Shown: in pieces, positions 8,461-16,966 of the stretch | Layout: each line of letters begins with the position of its first letter | Numbering within the stretch: position 1 is the stretch's first letter | Origin: HdN1 sp964473645 | GTDB lineage: Bacteria > Pseudomonadota > Gammaproteobacteria > Pseudomonadales > Ketobacteraceae | Direction: 5' to 3' | Assembly (NCBI GenBank): GCA_964473645.1 | Contig: CAYYPW010000003.1 | Span: forward strand, 186,001-250,000 | Length of the DNA stretch: 64,000 nucleotides | Position numbers and translations under genes: made by a program | The notes under the pieces: model-generated | Seen by the model: only the letters and a program-made list of their open reading frames with translations | What the model was told of the DNA's origin: nothing | The model's database searches: none

Positions 8461-9357
8461 TTATTGCGTCGCGTTTGGCAAGTGGGTGATCGGAGTGGGG
8501 GCGGTGTTCCCATATTTTTCATCGACCCAGCCAGGATGCTTGATCAGAATGCGCAGATCCTTGTATTTCCATACATCTTGCGCCATCGCGATCACTTCGT
8601 GCAATTGCAGATAGATCGGATTGTAAGGGCGGCTTGGTTTGCGCGTTACACCGTAGACAATTTCTCCTGCTTTTTCTTCCGGTACAAAAGTACCGAAGAG
8701 TTTGTCCCAGATAATCAAAACGCCACCGAAGTTGGTATCGATTTGCAGCGGATTGCTGCCGTGGTGTACGCGGTGATGCGAAGGGGTATTGAAAATTTTG
8801 CCCAGCGGCCCGTAATTGTCGAATGCATGCGTATGCAAAAAGAACTGGTAAACCAGATTGGCTTCAATCGCCAGCATAGCCCAGTTTTTATCGAAACCGA
8901 TCAGTGCAACAGGCGTCCACCAGATGACCCAGGACATGTTCAGGACGCCCCAAAAATTCTGTCTTAACGCAGTGGAATAATTCATGTGTTCACCCGAATG
9001 ATGGGTGACGTGGGACGCCCAGAACCAACGCACTTTATGCGTGGTTCGATGCATCCAGTAAAATGCGAAATCAACAATCACGAATAAAAGCAGCACGCTC
9101 CAAATGCCGTGTTCAGGCTTGTATTGCAAACCGAACTGATACACGTCTTCGTAGTAAAACTGAATGAACAACGCAACCGCTACCCCATCCACCATCTTAT
9201 AGCTGAAGCCCGTGGCGACGCTGGCGACCGTTTCTTTGAGGTTATAGATATCGAAGCGGCCTTTGCGTTTCCAGTAATAGGCTTCGGCGAGCATGACCGC
9301 GACAAAAATCGCACCGAAGATCGCCACAAAGAAGACGGCATGGAGAACATCTGACAT
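8461..9357 (-). CDS. Sterol desaturase / fatty acid hydroxylase family protein
   Basis: A 298-residue membrane di-iron oxygenase. The histidine clusters typical of the family are visible: HRTTHK, HVTHHSGEH, a further LHTHAF region, and HRVHHGSNP. Hydrophobic segments at the N-terminus (residues 1-25) and around 75-100 and 150-170 are expected to anchor it in the membrane. Members hydroxylate or desaturate sterols, fatty acids or ether lipids; the substrate here is not inferable. AAGG precedes the ATG at 9357. Confidence 0.9.
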   Translation of the reverse strand: MSDVLHAVFFVAIFGAIFVAVMLAEAYYWKRKGRFDIYNLKETVASVATGFSYKMVDGVAVALFIQFYYEDVYQFGLQYKPEHGIWSVLLLFVIVDFAFYWMHRTTHKVRWFWASHVTHHSGEHMNYSTALRQNFWGVLNMSWVIWWTPVALIGFDKNWAMLAIEANLVYQFFLHTHAFDNYGPLGKIFNTPSHHRVHHGSNPLQIDTNFGGVLIIWDKLFGTFVPEEKAGEIVYGVTRKPSRPYNPIYLQLHEVIAMAQDVWKYKDLRILIKHPGWVDEKYGNTAPTPITHLPNATQ

Positions 9358-9500
9358 ACGACCAACCTTTATGAGTTCTTGTGTTCAGGTGGTTTCATAA
9401 TAGTGGCTCACGAGGCTACTATATTGACGGTCTATGCCATGTTGTTGACAATCGATGCCAAAAAGATCAAAAAATAATCAGGGCGGGTGGTGTGCCTGCC

Positions 9501-10085
9501 TTAGTCAATATGGCATTGGTCTTCGTGAAGGCCGGTGATGTCTTTGTAGAACAGACGGATGTCGGCTATGTCCTTCTCGGCATCGCCGGTGGGGTAGAAC
9601 GTTGGGCCGAAGCCACCCACTTTGTGTTTGTAATCGAGGTATCCCAATGCAATCGGTACGTTGGCGCCCACGGCAATATAGTAAAACCCGGTTTTCCATT
9701 TTTCGACGCGGGAACGCGTGCCTTCCGGCGGAATCGCCACGACTAGTTCGTCATTCTTGTTAAAGGCATCAATGGTCTGTTGCACCAGATTGCCCGAGGA
9801 CGAGCGATTGACTGAGATCCCACCCAGCCAGCGCATAACCGGTCCCATTGGGCCTTTGAACAGCGAATCCTTACCCATCCAGAAAATATCGAACTTGAAC
9901 AAAAATGCCATGGCCAACGTAATTGGGAAATCCCAATTCGAGGTGTGCGGTACCGCAATCAATACGTATTTCTTTTCAACCGGGGGCTGGCCCGAGAGCT
10001 TCCAGCCGGCGAGTTTGAGGCCCGCCCACGAAACGGCGGTAAGAAACTGCTTAAGGATCGGGGTGTTATAAACGGTGCGACGCAC
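9501..10085 (-). CDS. Lysophospholipid acyltransferase-like protein (PlsC family)
   Basis: A 194-residue protein from the GTG at 10085, chosen because AAGGA lies six bases upstream; the longer frame to 10244 has no support. Acyltransferase motifs are VPHTSNWDFP (a relaxed NHxSxxD, with Pro-His-Thr), GGISVNRSS (motif II-like) and PPEGTRS (motif III). It probably transfers acyl groups to glycerolipid or a related acceptor at the inner membrane. The neighbouring fatty acid hydroxylase gene, on the same strand, suggests a shared lipid role. Confidence 0.85.
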   Translation of the reverse strand: MRRTVYNTPILKQFLTAVSWAGLKLAGWKLSGQPPVEKKYVLIAVPHTSNWDFPITLAMAFLFKFDIFWMGKDSLFKGPMGPVMRWLGGISVNRSSSGNLVQQTIDAFNKNDELVVAIPPEGTRSRVEKWKTGFYYIAVGANVPIALGYLDYKHKVGGFGPTFYPTGDAEKDIADIRLFYKDITGLHEDQCHID

Positions 10086-10172
10086 AGTGGTTCCTTGGCG
10101 AATGGTGGCCGACAGCAAAAGGGCGCAAAGACTACCATAAGCATTGTCGAGGAACTGTGACTGTACAAATAA

Positions 10173-10221
10173 AACTGCGCGAGAACACACCCACTGAGGA
10201 GGGGGCGAGTCTCGCGCAGTT
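10173..10221 (-). terminator. Terminator after the EF-hand gene
   Basis: Perfect 12-bp inverted repeat AACTGCGCGAGA/TCTCGCGCAGTT with a 25-base loop. On the minus strand it is followed by TTATTTGT, and it lies 67 bases past the EF-hand gene's stop. Confidence 0.65.
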
Positions 10222-10287
10222 AAGAGGGATCGACAGGGTGGCAACAGCCAAAAAGTGCATCTTCAGCGCCGTTCCTGACGGGACGCC

Positions 10288-10755
10288 TCAGGGCTTGGCG
10301 TTAGACATGCCGCCGTGCATTTTGCCTTTCATCATGTGGCAGTTTTCCAGTTCGGCTTTGCTCACATCACCATTCTTGTCTGCGTCGCAACGGGTGATCC
10401 CCATGCCATGTTTTTTGCCCAGCTCGTCGCTGCTGAGCTTGCCGTTGCCATCGGCATCCATTGCTTTGAACTTGGCTTCATGGCGGCGGGCCATTTCTTT
10501 TTCATGCATGATTTTGAATTCATTGGCATCGAGGCCGCCGTCCTTGTTGGCGTCGGCGTCATCGAAGTGCTTTTTTTGAAAGGTACTGATTTCTGCGGCA
10601 CTGAGGGCGCCGTCTTTGTTGGTGTCGATTTCTTCGATTGGCATGCCGCCTTTGTGTGACGGGCATTCTCCGCCACCGTGGTGCATTGCGCTCGCCAGGC
10701 CGCTTCCAATGACGGAGGCAAAACCGATGGCAACGAGTAGGGATGAGCGTTTCAT
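10288..10755 (-). CDS. Periplasmic EF-hand calcium-binding protein
   Basis: A 155-residue protein with a signal peptide (cleavage after GLASA) and four canonical EF-hand loops: DTNKDGALSAAE, DANKDGGLDANE, DADGNGKLSSDE and DADKNGDVSKAE. All four keep the acidic residues at loop positions 1, 3 and 12. The termini are rich in His and Met (MHHGGGEC..., CHMMKGKMHGGM), a hint of additional metal (copper or nickel) binding. AGGAG precedes the ATG. No partner is evident. Confidence 0.92.
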   Translation of the reverse strand: MKRSSLLVAIGFASVIGSGLASAMHHGGGECPSHKGGMPIEEIDTNKDGALSAAEISTFQKKHFDDADANKDGGLDANEFKIMHEKEMARRHEAKFKAMDADGNGKLSSDELGKKHGMGITRCDADKNGDVSKAELENCHMMKGKMHGGMSNAKP

Positions 10756-11030
10756 GACAAATCTCCTGGAAACAAAAATACGGGAACAAAAAAGGTGGGT
10801 GGCGCCATTACTGATGGGAGGATGCGCTCACAGCGTTTATGCAGCACTGTATTGGACATTCCGCTGGCCGGAAAATTGCTCAGAGTGCAAAACATTTTGC
10901 AACAGAGGCGGACGGTTGTCGGCTGCGCCCAGGTCGAACAAAAGCCGAAACCGGTGTGTATAATCGCGGCTCAGCCTGGGCCGGTGTCATCTGACACAGT
11001 AAGTGCCTGAATGCAGGGGAGTGCAGTTGC

Positions 11031-12818
11031 ATGTCGTATGAATATGGATCGATAGATCTGGGGATTCGCAACCCGTTTCGTGCCGAGGGCTTTGTGCGTG
11101 CGGCGGGTGGTGTGTTGACGGGCGGGCTGGGGGTGTTTTGCTTGTTTATGATCAAGGCGCTGGTCGAGCAGGGGGAACGCTTGCAAGGCTGGTTGCATTT
11201 GGCAGTCGGTGTGATTTTGTTAGCGGCCGGCCTCGCTGCGTTAGGGGTGGGCATCTTTCAGATGGTGCGTTTTTTTGTAGGCCGTAGCGTGCCCACCAGC
11301 CTGGCGAAAAATGTCGCCAAGAGCGAGTCGCATGTGATTGAACTGGGCGTGGCCTATCAGCCTGACCAGATTGAACAGATGGTGCAGGGGCGTAAAAACC
11401 TGACGTTTGTCGAGCCATTGGGCTGGCTGGCGCGAGTGATACATTCGATGTTCCCGTCGCTGCTCTTTTTGCCGTATTTGTACCGCAATATGGCGCAGCG
11501 GTTGATCAAGGGGCTGGCATCCACCGTGTTGTTGCTGATGTGTTATGGCTTGGCGTGGTTTTCGGGCAGCACCGGGTTGACCACGGTAAACAAAACGCCA
11601 GTGATGGACTGGATGGCGCTGTTTCTGGCGTTTTATCTGTTCGGGGTGTGGTATCGCAACCGGACGCCGCTGTCGCGCAATTTGCAGATGCGTACCGAGG
11701 TCGCGTCCCTTAAAAGCATCGTTATTCTGGTCACGTCGGCCATCCTGCTGCCGGTGTTGCTGAGCTTTGTGCATCACTCGCTTTTCAAATTACCGGTGTT
11801 GCCAGTGACTGGCACTGGCCTGATATTTCTGATTCTGGGGTTGGCCATATTGGTCTGTAGCTTGTGCGGTGTATTGCTGTTCATGCGAATGCAGAAAGCC
11901 AAACCCATCACCGAAGTGTCGGAACTGCGGACCAACTGGCAGGAATCTGTACACCCGCAGGAAATCTTTATCAACTTTGAAAATATCGTGATGGCCAATC
12001 GCCGTTACAAAGAAGTGCCCAACCGGGTGTATCGCGATTTTGATGCCAACCTGATCAAAGAAGGCAGCAACGATAAAGGCCATTTCGCCGGTGAAATGAT
12101 ACAAGAGACGCAGCCGGCCTATCACCCGGTAGACATGCCTGACCTGTTTCGCTGGCTGCGTATGACCTCGACCGTTATGGGCAATGCGTTGGTGGTGGTC
12201 GCAGCCTTTTGGTTGTACGCCAAAATTGATGATCTTTCGGCGCTGCTGCGAACCGATGTGGCTAAAATCGGTCAGTATTTTGCGTTTGCCGAAAGTTTGC
12301 TGATGGTGCTGACGGTATGGTTATTCGGCGTCATGATCGCGCGCTATACGCACCCCTTTTGGGCGGAGTTACAGTTCGATTCGTTGCTGGTGTATTTCAA
12401 ATGCGAGGGCACCTACACCGAATCGCGCTTGAGTACGGGAGCCAGTATTTATGACAGCACGCGCTCTGAAAACGTGGTCGTGCGATCAAGTATGACACCC
12501 TGGGTCATTACTACCCAGCTTCGTTCCGTCACTTTTGCTGAATCGGGTGCACGCAACCTGGAATATCCGCGCCATATTCTGGAGATGCACAAAGCCGACG
12601 ATGCGCTCAAACAGATCGAGCTGGAAATCCGCACGTTTTTGCGTGATCGCGAGACCGTGGCCAGTATCAACAACGACAAGGATCTGGCTTCTGCGGCACG
12701 TATCCATCAGGTCAATCAACAATCGCGTGCTGTAACGCCCGGCCAACTGGCCGCGCCGTCTGCGCCGCTGGTGTCACAGCAGCCGCCAGTGGCGGGTGAT
12801 GATGCGTTGCGTGATTAA
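11031..12818 (+). CDS. Large multi-spanning membrane protein of unknown function
   Basis: A 595-residue protein I do not recognise. Predicted membrane segments: about 22-45, 53-80, 155-175, 185-205, 228-248, 262-285, then a soluble stretch of about 90 residues, then two more around 382-402 and 420-440. The C-terminal ~150 residues are soluble, with a helical segment of conserved-looking charged residues and a Pro/Gln/Ala-rich tail. A GGGGAG Shine-Dalgarno precedes the ATG. The nitroreductase gene follows closely. No catalytic motif was seen. Confidence 0.8.
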   Translation: MSYEYGSIDLGIRNPFRAEGFVRAAGGVLTGGLGVFCLFMIKALVEQGERLQGWLHLAVGVILLAAGLAALGVGIFQMVRFFVGRSVPTSLAKNVAKSESHVIELGVAYQPDQIEQMVQGRKNLTFVEPLGWLARVIHSMFPSLLFLPYLYRNMAQRLIKGLASTVLLLMCYGLAWFSGSTGLTTVNKTPVMDWMALFLAFYLFGVWYRNRTPLSRNLQMRTEVASLKSIVILVTSAILLPVLLSFVHHSLFKLPVLPVTGTGLIFLILGLAILVCSLCGVLLFMRMQKAKPITEVSELRTNWQESVHPQEIFINFENIVMANRRYKEVPNRVYRDFDANLIKEGSNDKGHFAGEMIQETQPAYHPVDMPDLFRWLRMTSTVMGNALVVVAAFWLYAKIDDLSALLRTDVAKIGQYFAFAESLLMVLTVWLFGVMIARYTHPFWAELQFDSLLVYFKCEGTYTESRLSTGASIYDSTRSENVVVRSSMTPWVITTQLRSVTFAESGARNLEYPRHILEMHKADDALKQIELEIRTFLRDRETVASINNDKDLASAARIHQVNQQSRAVTPGQLAAPSAPLVSQQPPVAGDDALRD

Positions 12819-12846
12819 AACTTTTTACGACAGGGGGAATAACGAC

Positions 12847-13563
12847 ATGTCTACATTAAACCACACAAGCCCAGGCGTTACTTCGGTAACGCCGGATACC
12901 ATCACATTGAGAGAAGCAATTCTCAATCGCCGCTCAGTGCGTGGTTACCTGCCGCAGCGCGTGCCGCAGGAGGTGCTGGACGCCATTTTTTCGTTGGCCC
13001 AGAATGCACCGTCGAACTGCAATATCCAACCCTGGAAAGTCTATGTCGCCTCCGGCGAGGTAAAAGATCAGCTGCGCACGGCCATGGTGGAGCGCATCAC
13101 CACAGGCGTACCGTTTAATTCGGACTATGACTACCCCGATACGTTTGCCGGCGAATATCGCCGTCGCCAGGTGGAATGCGCCGTGGCGCTCTATGATCAG
13201 ATGGGCATTGCACGTAACGACAAAGCAGGGCGCATGCATGCCGTGGTGCGTAATTATGAGATGTTCGATGCACCGCATGTTTGCTTTATCGGCATGGATA
13301 AAAGCTTTGGCGCCTCCGTCGCGATCGACGTCGGTATGTACATTCAGAACCTGATGCTGTCCATGACGGCTTATGGGGTTGCGAGCTGCCCACAAGGCAC
13401 CATGCGTTACTACCCCGATCTGGTGCGCGAAACCTTCGGTATTGGCGACGATATCAATATTTTGCTCGGTATTTCATTTGGTTACGAGGACACCTCGGTG
13501 CCCGCTAACCGTACCCGTGTTGGCCGCGATCCGATCGATGCATCGGTGGTTTTCAAGGGCTGA
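12847..13563 (+). CDS. Nitroreductase family protein
   Basis: A 238-residue FMN-dependent oxidoreductase. The start is the ATG at 12847, preceded by CAGGGGGAA; it begins 28 bases after the upstream stop. NRRSVRGYLP (FMN phosphate contacts), QNAPSNCNIQPWK (flavin contact) and the C-terminal GISFGYED...NRTRVGRDP motif are typical of the nitroreductase superfamily. Physiological substrates (nitroaromatics, quinones, enoates) cannot be told from sequence. A terminator follows at once. Confidence 0.92.
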   Translation: MSTLNHTSPGVTSVTPDTITLREAILNRRSVRGYLPQRVPQEVLDAIFSLAQNAPSNCNIQPWKVYVASGEVKDQLRTAMVERITTGVPFNSDYDYPDTFAGEYRRRQVECAVALYDQMGIARNDKAGRMHAVVRNYEMFDAPHVCFIGMDKSFGASVAIDVGMYIQNLMLSMTAYGVASCPQGTMRYYPDLVRETFGIGDDINILLGISFGYEDTSVPANRTRVGRDPIDASVVFKG

Positions 13564-13575
13564 GACGGGCTGTTG

Positions 13576-13610
13576 CCGGGCCCACGGATTTCTACCGCGA
13601 GCCCGGTTTT
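13576..13610 (+). terminator. Intrinsic terminator of the nitroreductase gene
   Basis: Stem CCGGGC/GCCCGG flanking a 19-base loop and followed by TTTTGCT, 12 bases after the nitroreductase stop. Confidence 0.7.
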
Positions 13611-13644
13611 GCTGTGATATCATCGCGCCATTCAACGCAGCATC

Positions 13645-14595
13645 ATGGTGCACAGCTACATGTGGATTGAGTATCAACGCAGTATCCTCACCGACGAGAT
13701 TCGCAATCAGGCTTTTCGCGACGCGCTCGCCCGGGTGATCAACCCCGGTGAGACCACCGTGCTCGACATTGGTTCGGGCACTGGCTTTCTCGGCTTTCTG
13801 GCATCGCGCCTGGGGGCTCGGGAGGTGTTCATGGTGGAACACAATGCTGAACTCGCCAATCTGAGCGAACGCTTGATGCGACGTAACAAAATCAAGCATT
13901 GCACCTTGTTTCAGTGTTCAAGCTACGATTTGTTCGATCTGCCGCCCGTGGATGTGATTGTCTCTGAAACATTGGGCAATTATGCCTATGAAGAAAATAT
14001 CCTCGAAATCATGCGTGATGCACGCAGGTTTTTGCGCCCGGGTGGCGTAATCATACCGTCAGCGCTCGAGCAGTGGATTGCACCGGTACATTCCGAGCGC
14101 TTTTATAACGAGCTGTGTACGTGGGATGAGATTGGTTTTGATCTGGATTTTGATCTGGCGAAAACCATGTCCTTCAATAATCTTTATGTACGCCGTTTTG
14201 GGCGTGCCGATCTGGTCAATGAATTCAAGCGCTGGGATCGCGTAGATCTGAACAAAAAATACGACAGCTTGCGTCGTGGCGAATCGCATTGGATTGTGAA
14301 AGATCAGGCCACGTGGTTCGGGTTTGCGTCGTGGTGGCGTGCTGAGCTGAACCATGATTCGGCACTGGCCACCGGGCCGCTCGATCCCGCAACGCACTGG
14401 GAACAACTCTTTTTGCCACTTGAGACGCCGTTGGTGCTCAAGCCCGGTGATGATGTCTATCTCAATATCAATTCTGACAGCCGCGAAGGTGAGGGCGTTA
14501 TGTTGCGTTGGCAAGTATCCCATGTACGCGCCGGTGAAAACTTGTCGCGCCAAACGCTGGACATGCGTAAAGGCGGTATGCGCGGCGACGATTGA
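13645..14595 (+). CDS. Protein arginine methyltransferase-like (PRMT-like) protein
   Basis: A 316-residue class I SAM-dependent methyltransferase. Motif I is VLDIGSGTGFLG (39-50), followed by the acidic strand EVFMVEHN. The stretch VSETLGNYAYEEN (about 107-119) resembles the PRMT double-E loop, with Glu108 and Glu116/117 candidates for guanidinium binding. The C-terminal ~150 residues are beta-rich (W-rich, PLETPLVLKPGDDVYLN), as in the PRMT barrel. Eukaryotic-type PRMTs are uncommon in bacteria, so arginine methylation is only an inference. The ribosome-binding site is weak, and Met6 is an alternative start. Confidence 0.75.
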   Translation: MVHSYMWIEYQRSILTDEIRNQAFRDALARVINPGETTVLDIGSGTGFLGFLASRLGAREVFMVEHNAELANLSERLMRRNKIKHCTLFQCSSYDLFDLPPVDVIVSETLGNYAYEENILEIMRDARRFLRPGGVIIPSALEQWIAPVHSERFYNELCTWDEIGFDLDFDLAKTMSFNNLYVRRFGRADLVNEFKRWDRVDLNKKYDSLRRGESHWIVKDQATWFGFASWWRAELNHDSALATGPLDPATHWEQLFLPLETPLVLKPGDDVYLNINSDSREGEGVMLRWQVSHVRAGENLSRQTLDMRKGGMRGDD

Positions 14596-14733
14596 TAAAA
14601 TCGCATCATTATGGTGCCGATGACTGTTTTTGTAGTTTGTTTTGGTGCGTTTTTGCGGTGGGATGCCGTTTGCGTGCGGTGTTTTAGAGGTTGGCACGCG
14701 GTCAACCTCAGTAAAACCAACGCTGGATCAGGC

Positions 14734-14750
14734 TGGCACAACGCTTGCTT
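14734..14750 (+). promoter_or_regulatory. Sigma-54 (-24/-12) promoter of the guanidine operon
   Basis: TGGCAC-N5-TTGCTT: TGGCAC at 14734-14739, spacer AACGC, and TTGCTT at 14745-14750 match the sigma-54 consensus exactly with correct spacing. Transcription would begin about 14760, just upstream of the riboswitch. TGGTGC half-sites at about 14610 and 14642 resemble NtrC half-sites and could be enhancers. This implies control by nitrogen status in addition to guanidine. Confidence 0.8.
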
Positions 14751-14805
14751 TACCTGATACAGCAGGGGAAACCGGGAGTTGACACTTCTGGTGTACCTAA
14801 CAGGG

Positions 14806-14930
14806 GGCTAGGGTTCCGGCCACGTAGTATCGACGATAGGGTGTTATCGTGATAACGCGGGGTGACTGGACCGAGAGCTACCGACCTCTTGAGTCGAGGG
14901 GTTACACGGAGGGATAAAAGCCCGGGAGAT
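14806..14930 (+). ncRNA. Guanidine-I riboswitch (ykkC class)
   Basis: The conserved ykkC blocks occur in order: GGGCTAGGGTTCCG (about 14805-14818), GACTGGACCGAGAG (about 14864-14877) and ACACGGAGGGATAAAAGCCC then GGGAGA (about 14904-14929). The variable P2 and terminal arms lie between them. Subtype 1 (guanidine) is chosen over the ppGpp/PRPP subtypes because the downstream genes are the known guanidine pathway. It lies between the sigma-54 promoter and the ABC transporter, giving guanidine induction. Confidence 0.92.
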
Positions 14931-14958
14931 TGATTCGCGCGTCTCCCCGTGCTTTTGG
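14921..14958 (+). terminator. Probable expression platform of the guanidine-I riboswitch
   Basis: CGGGAGA at the aptamer's 3' end can pair with TCTCCC(C)G at 14942-14949, followed by TGCTTTT. This would be an intrinsic terminator competing with the aptamer, relieved when guanidine binds. The U-tract is short (four), so a weak terminator or another mechanism remains possible. Confidence 0.5.
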
Positions 14959-14997
14959 AAAACCGATGTAAGCCCACATGCCTGCTCAGGAGGCTCT

Positions 14998-16101
14998 ATG
15001 CCGCTATTGTCAAGCCGTTCAAAAAAATCTGCTGTGATTTCCACGCTGTTGTTGCTTGCGTCGGTTGGCGCGGGTAGTGCCGCCTACGCTGAAACCAAAG
15101 CCCCTGCTGTCAAAGATAAATTCAAAGTTGCCTGGACCATTTACGTGGGCTGGATGCCTTGGGATTATGCCGATCAAAGCGGCATTATTAAAAAATGGGC
15201 TGATAAATACGGCATCGAAATTGATGTTGTGCAAGTCAACGATTACGTTGAATCCATCAATCAATATACCGCAGGTGGTTTTGATGGTTGCGTCATGACG
15301 AATATGGATGCCCTGACCATCCCTGCGGCGGGTGGTGTGGATTCGACCGCGTTAATCGTGGGCGATTTTTCCAACGGTAACGACGGGGTTGTACTGAAGG
15401 GCGCAGGTAAAACGCTTAAAGATATCAAAGGCCAAAGTGTGAATTTGGTCGAGCTTTCAGTGTCGCACTATTTATTAGCGCGAGGCCTTGAAACCGTTGG
15501 GCTCAAAGAAAAGGACATAAAAGTCGTCAACACCTCGGATGCCGATATCGTTGCGGCTTTCCAGACGCCTGACGTGACTGCTGTGACCACCTGGAACCCA
15601 TTGCTGTCTGAAGTAGCAGCAATGCCCAATACCAGCATGGTGTTTGACTCTTCAAAAATCCCCGGCGAAATCATTGATTTGATGGTCGTGAACAGTAAGA
15701 CACTTGCCGATAATCCGAAACTTGGCAAAGCTTTGACGGGCGCCTGGTATGAAATCATGGCCACCATGTCCAAGCAGGATAACGCCGCCATTGCAGCGCG
15801 GACAGCGATGGCAAAAGCGTCTGGTACCGACCTGAAGGGCTTTGATTCGCAACTCGCCTCCACCCAGATGTTCTATAACGCCGCAGATGCAGTGGCATTT
15901 ACCAAGAGCCCCGCTCTGGTGAAAACCATGGACAGTGTTGCCACGTTCTCCTTTGAGCATGGTTTGCTTGGCGAAGGAGCCACCAGCGCCGAAGCGGTGG
16001 GCATGGCCTTTCCGGGCGGTGTGACGTATGGCAATAAGAGCAATATAAAACTGCGCTTTGATGACACCTTTATGAAGATGGCAGCGGACAACGCTCTTTG
16101 A
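14998..16101 (+). CDS. ABC transporter substrate-binding protein, guanidine locus
   Basis: A 367-residue periplasmic binding protein of the taurine/nitrate/sulfonate (TauA/SsuA/NMT1-like) class, with a signal peptide (cleavage after AAYA). The mature protein begins with a KVAWTIYVGWMPWDY motif, and GFDGCVMTNMDAL and EIIDLMVVN are typical of the family. It begins at an ATG six bases after AGGAGG. It is the first gene under the sigma-54 promoter and guanidine-I riboswitch, so it is presumed to bind guanidine or a guanidine-containing compound. Ligand not demonstrated. Confidence 0.9.
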   Translation: MPLLSSRSKKSAVISTLLLLASVGAGSAAYAETKAPAVKDKFKVAWTIYVGWMPWDYADQSGIIKKWADKYGIEIDVVQVNDYVESINQYTAGGFDGCVMTNMDALTIPAAGGVDSTALIVGDFSNGNDGVVLKGAGKTLKDIKGQSVNLVELSVSHYLLARGLETVGLKEKDIKVVNTSDADIVAAFQTPDVTAVTTWNPLLSEVAAMPNTSMVFDSSKIPGEIIDLMVVNSKTLADNPKLGKALTGAWYEIMATMSKQDNAAIAARTAMAKASGTDLKGFDSQLASTQMFYNAADAVAFTKSPALVKTMDSVATFSFEHGLLGEGATSAEAVGMAFPGGVTYGNKSNIKLRFDDTFMKMAADNAL

Positions 16102-16147
16102 TTGAGCACTTTGACAAACTGCCTCCTGAATTAAAGGTGTTGAACCT

Positions 16148-16966
16148 ATGAAACGTCTGATCAACCTGCATCCGCAGCCGACCACGGCCTGGATACTTGC
16201 CTTGCTACCTTTTGCTTTGGTAGTGCTAGGCTATGTCGTCGCCTCGGATATGCGGTTGGCGGAAAACCCCAATGACAAATTACTACCAAGCTTTGCCACC
16301 ATCTATGAAGCCATTGTGCGTCTGGCGTTCACCGAAGATAAACGCTCGGGTGAATTCCTTTTTTGGCTGGATACTTGGGCGAGTTTGCAGCGACTTGGCA
16401 TTGCAGTGTTGGTCAGTGCGTTGATTGGGTTGGTCATTGGCATTGGGAATGGGTTGATTCCATTACTTCGCGCACCCTTTTCCAGCTTTATTGCCGTGAT
16501 TTCGATGGTGCCACCCATGGCGATTCTGCCGGTGTTGTTTATTGTGTTTGGCCTGGGTGAATTGTCGAAAGTGATGTTGATTGTGCTGGGTACTGCGCCC
16601 CTCATTGCACGCGATATTCAGCAGCGCGTGATGGAGATTCCTGCCGAGCAAATTATTAAAGCGCAAACCTTACAGGCCAACAGCTGGCAAATTGCACTAC
16701 GGATAATTTTGCCGCAAGTAATGCCGCGACTGATCGATGCGGTGCGTTTGTCATTGGGCGCGGCATGGTTGTTCCTGATAGCGGCGGAGGCGATCGCCTC
16801 TACCGAGGGTTTGGGCTATCGGATTTTTCTAGTGCGCCGTTATATGGCCATGGATGTGATTCTGCCCTATGTGGTGTGGATCACGCTGCTGGCGTTTGTC
16901 GCGGATGTTGGTTTGCGAGCAGTATCCAAGGTGTGCTTTCCCTGGTATCACCGCGGGGGTGTGTGA
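16148..16966 (+). CDS. ABC transporter permease, guanidine locus
   Basis: A 272-residue inner-membrane permease of the TauC/SsuC/NrtB type (binding-protein-dependent transport, BPD_transp_1). The EAA loop is visible as QANSWQIALRIILPQVMPRLIDAVRLSLG, followed by AEAIASTEGLGYRIF, with six to seven membrane segments. It lies 46 bases after the binding protein gene. Its TGA overlaps the next ATG by one base (TGATG), implying coupling to the ATPase. Confidence 0.93.
   Translation: MKRLINLHPQPTTAWILALLPFALVVLGYVVASDMRLAENPNDKLLPSFATIYEAIVRLAFTEDKRSGEFLFWLDTWASLQRLGIAVLVSALIGLVIGIGNGLIPLLRAPFSSFIAVISMVPPMAILPVLFIVFGLGELSKVMLIVLGTAPLIARDIQQRVMEIPAEQIIKAQTLQANSWQIALRIILPQVMPRLIDAVRLSLGAAWLFLIAAEAIASTEGLGYRIFLVRRYMAMDVILPYVVWITLLAFVADVGLRAVSKVCFPWYHRGGV

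Noticed and set aside
14806..14930. ykkC-type RNA being the ppGpp or PRPP subtype
   Set aside because: The downstream genes are the established guanidine pathway, so the guanidine subtype is preferred; decisive residues were not compared with a model.
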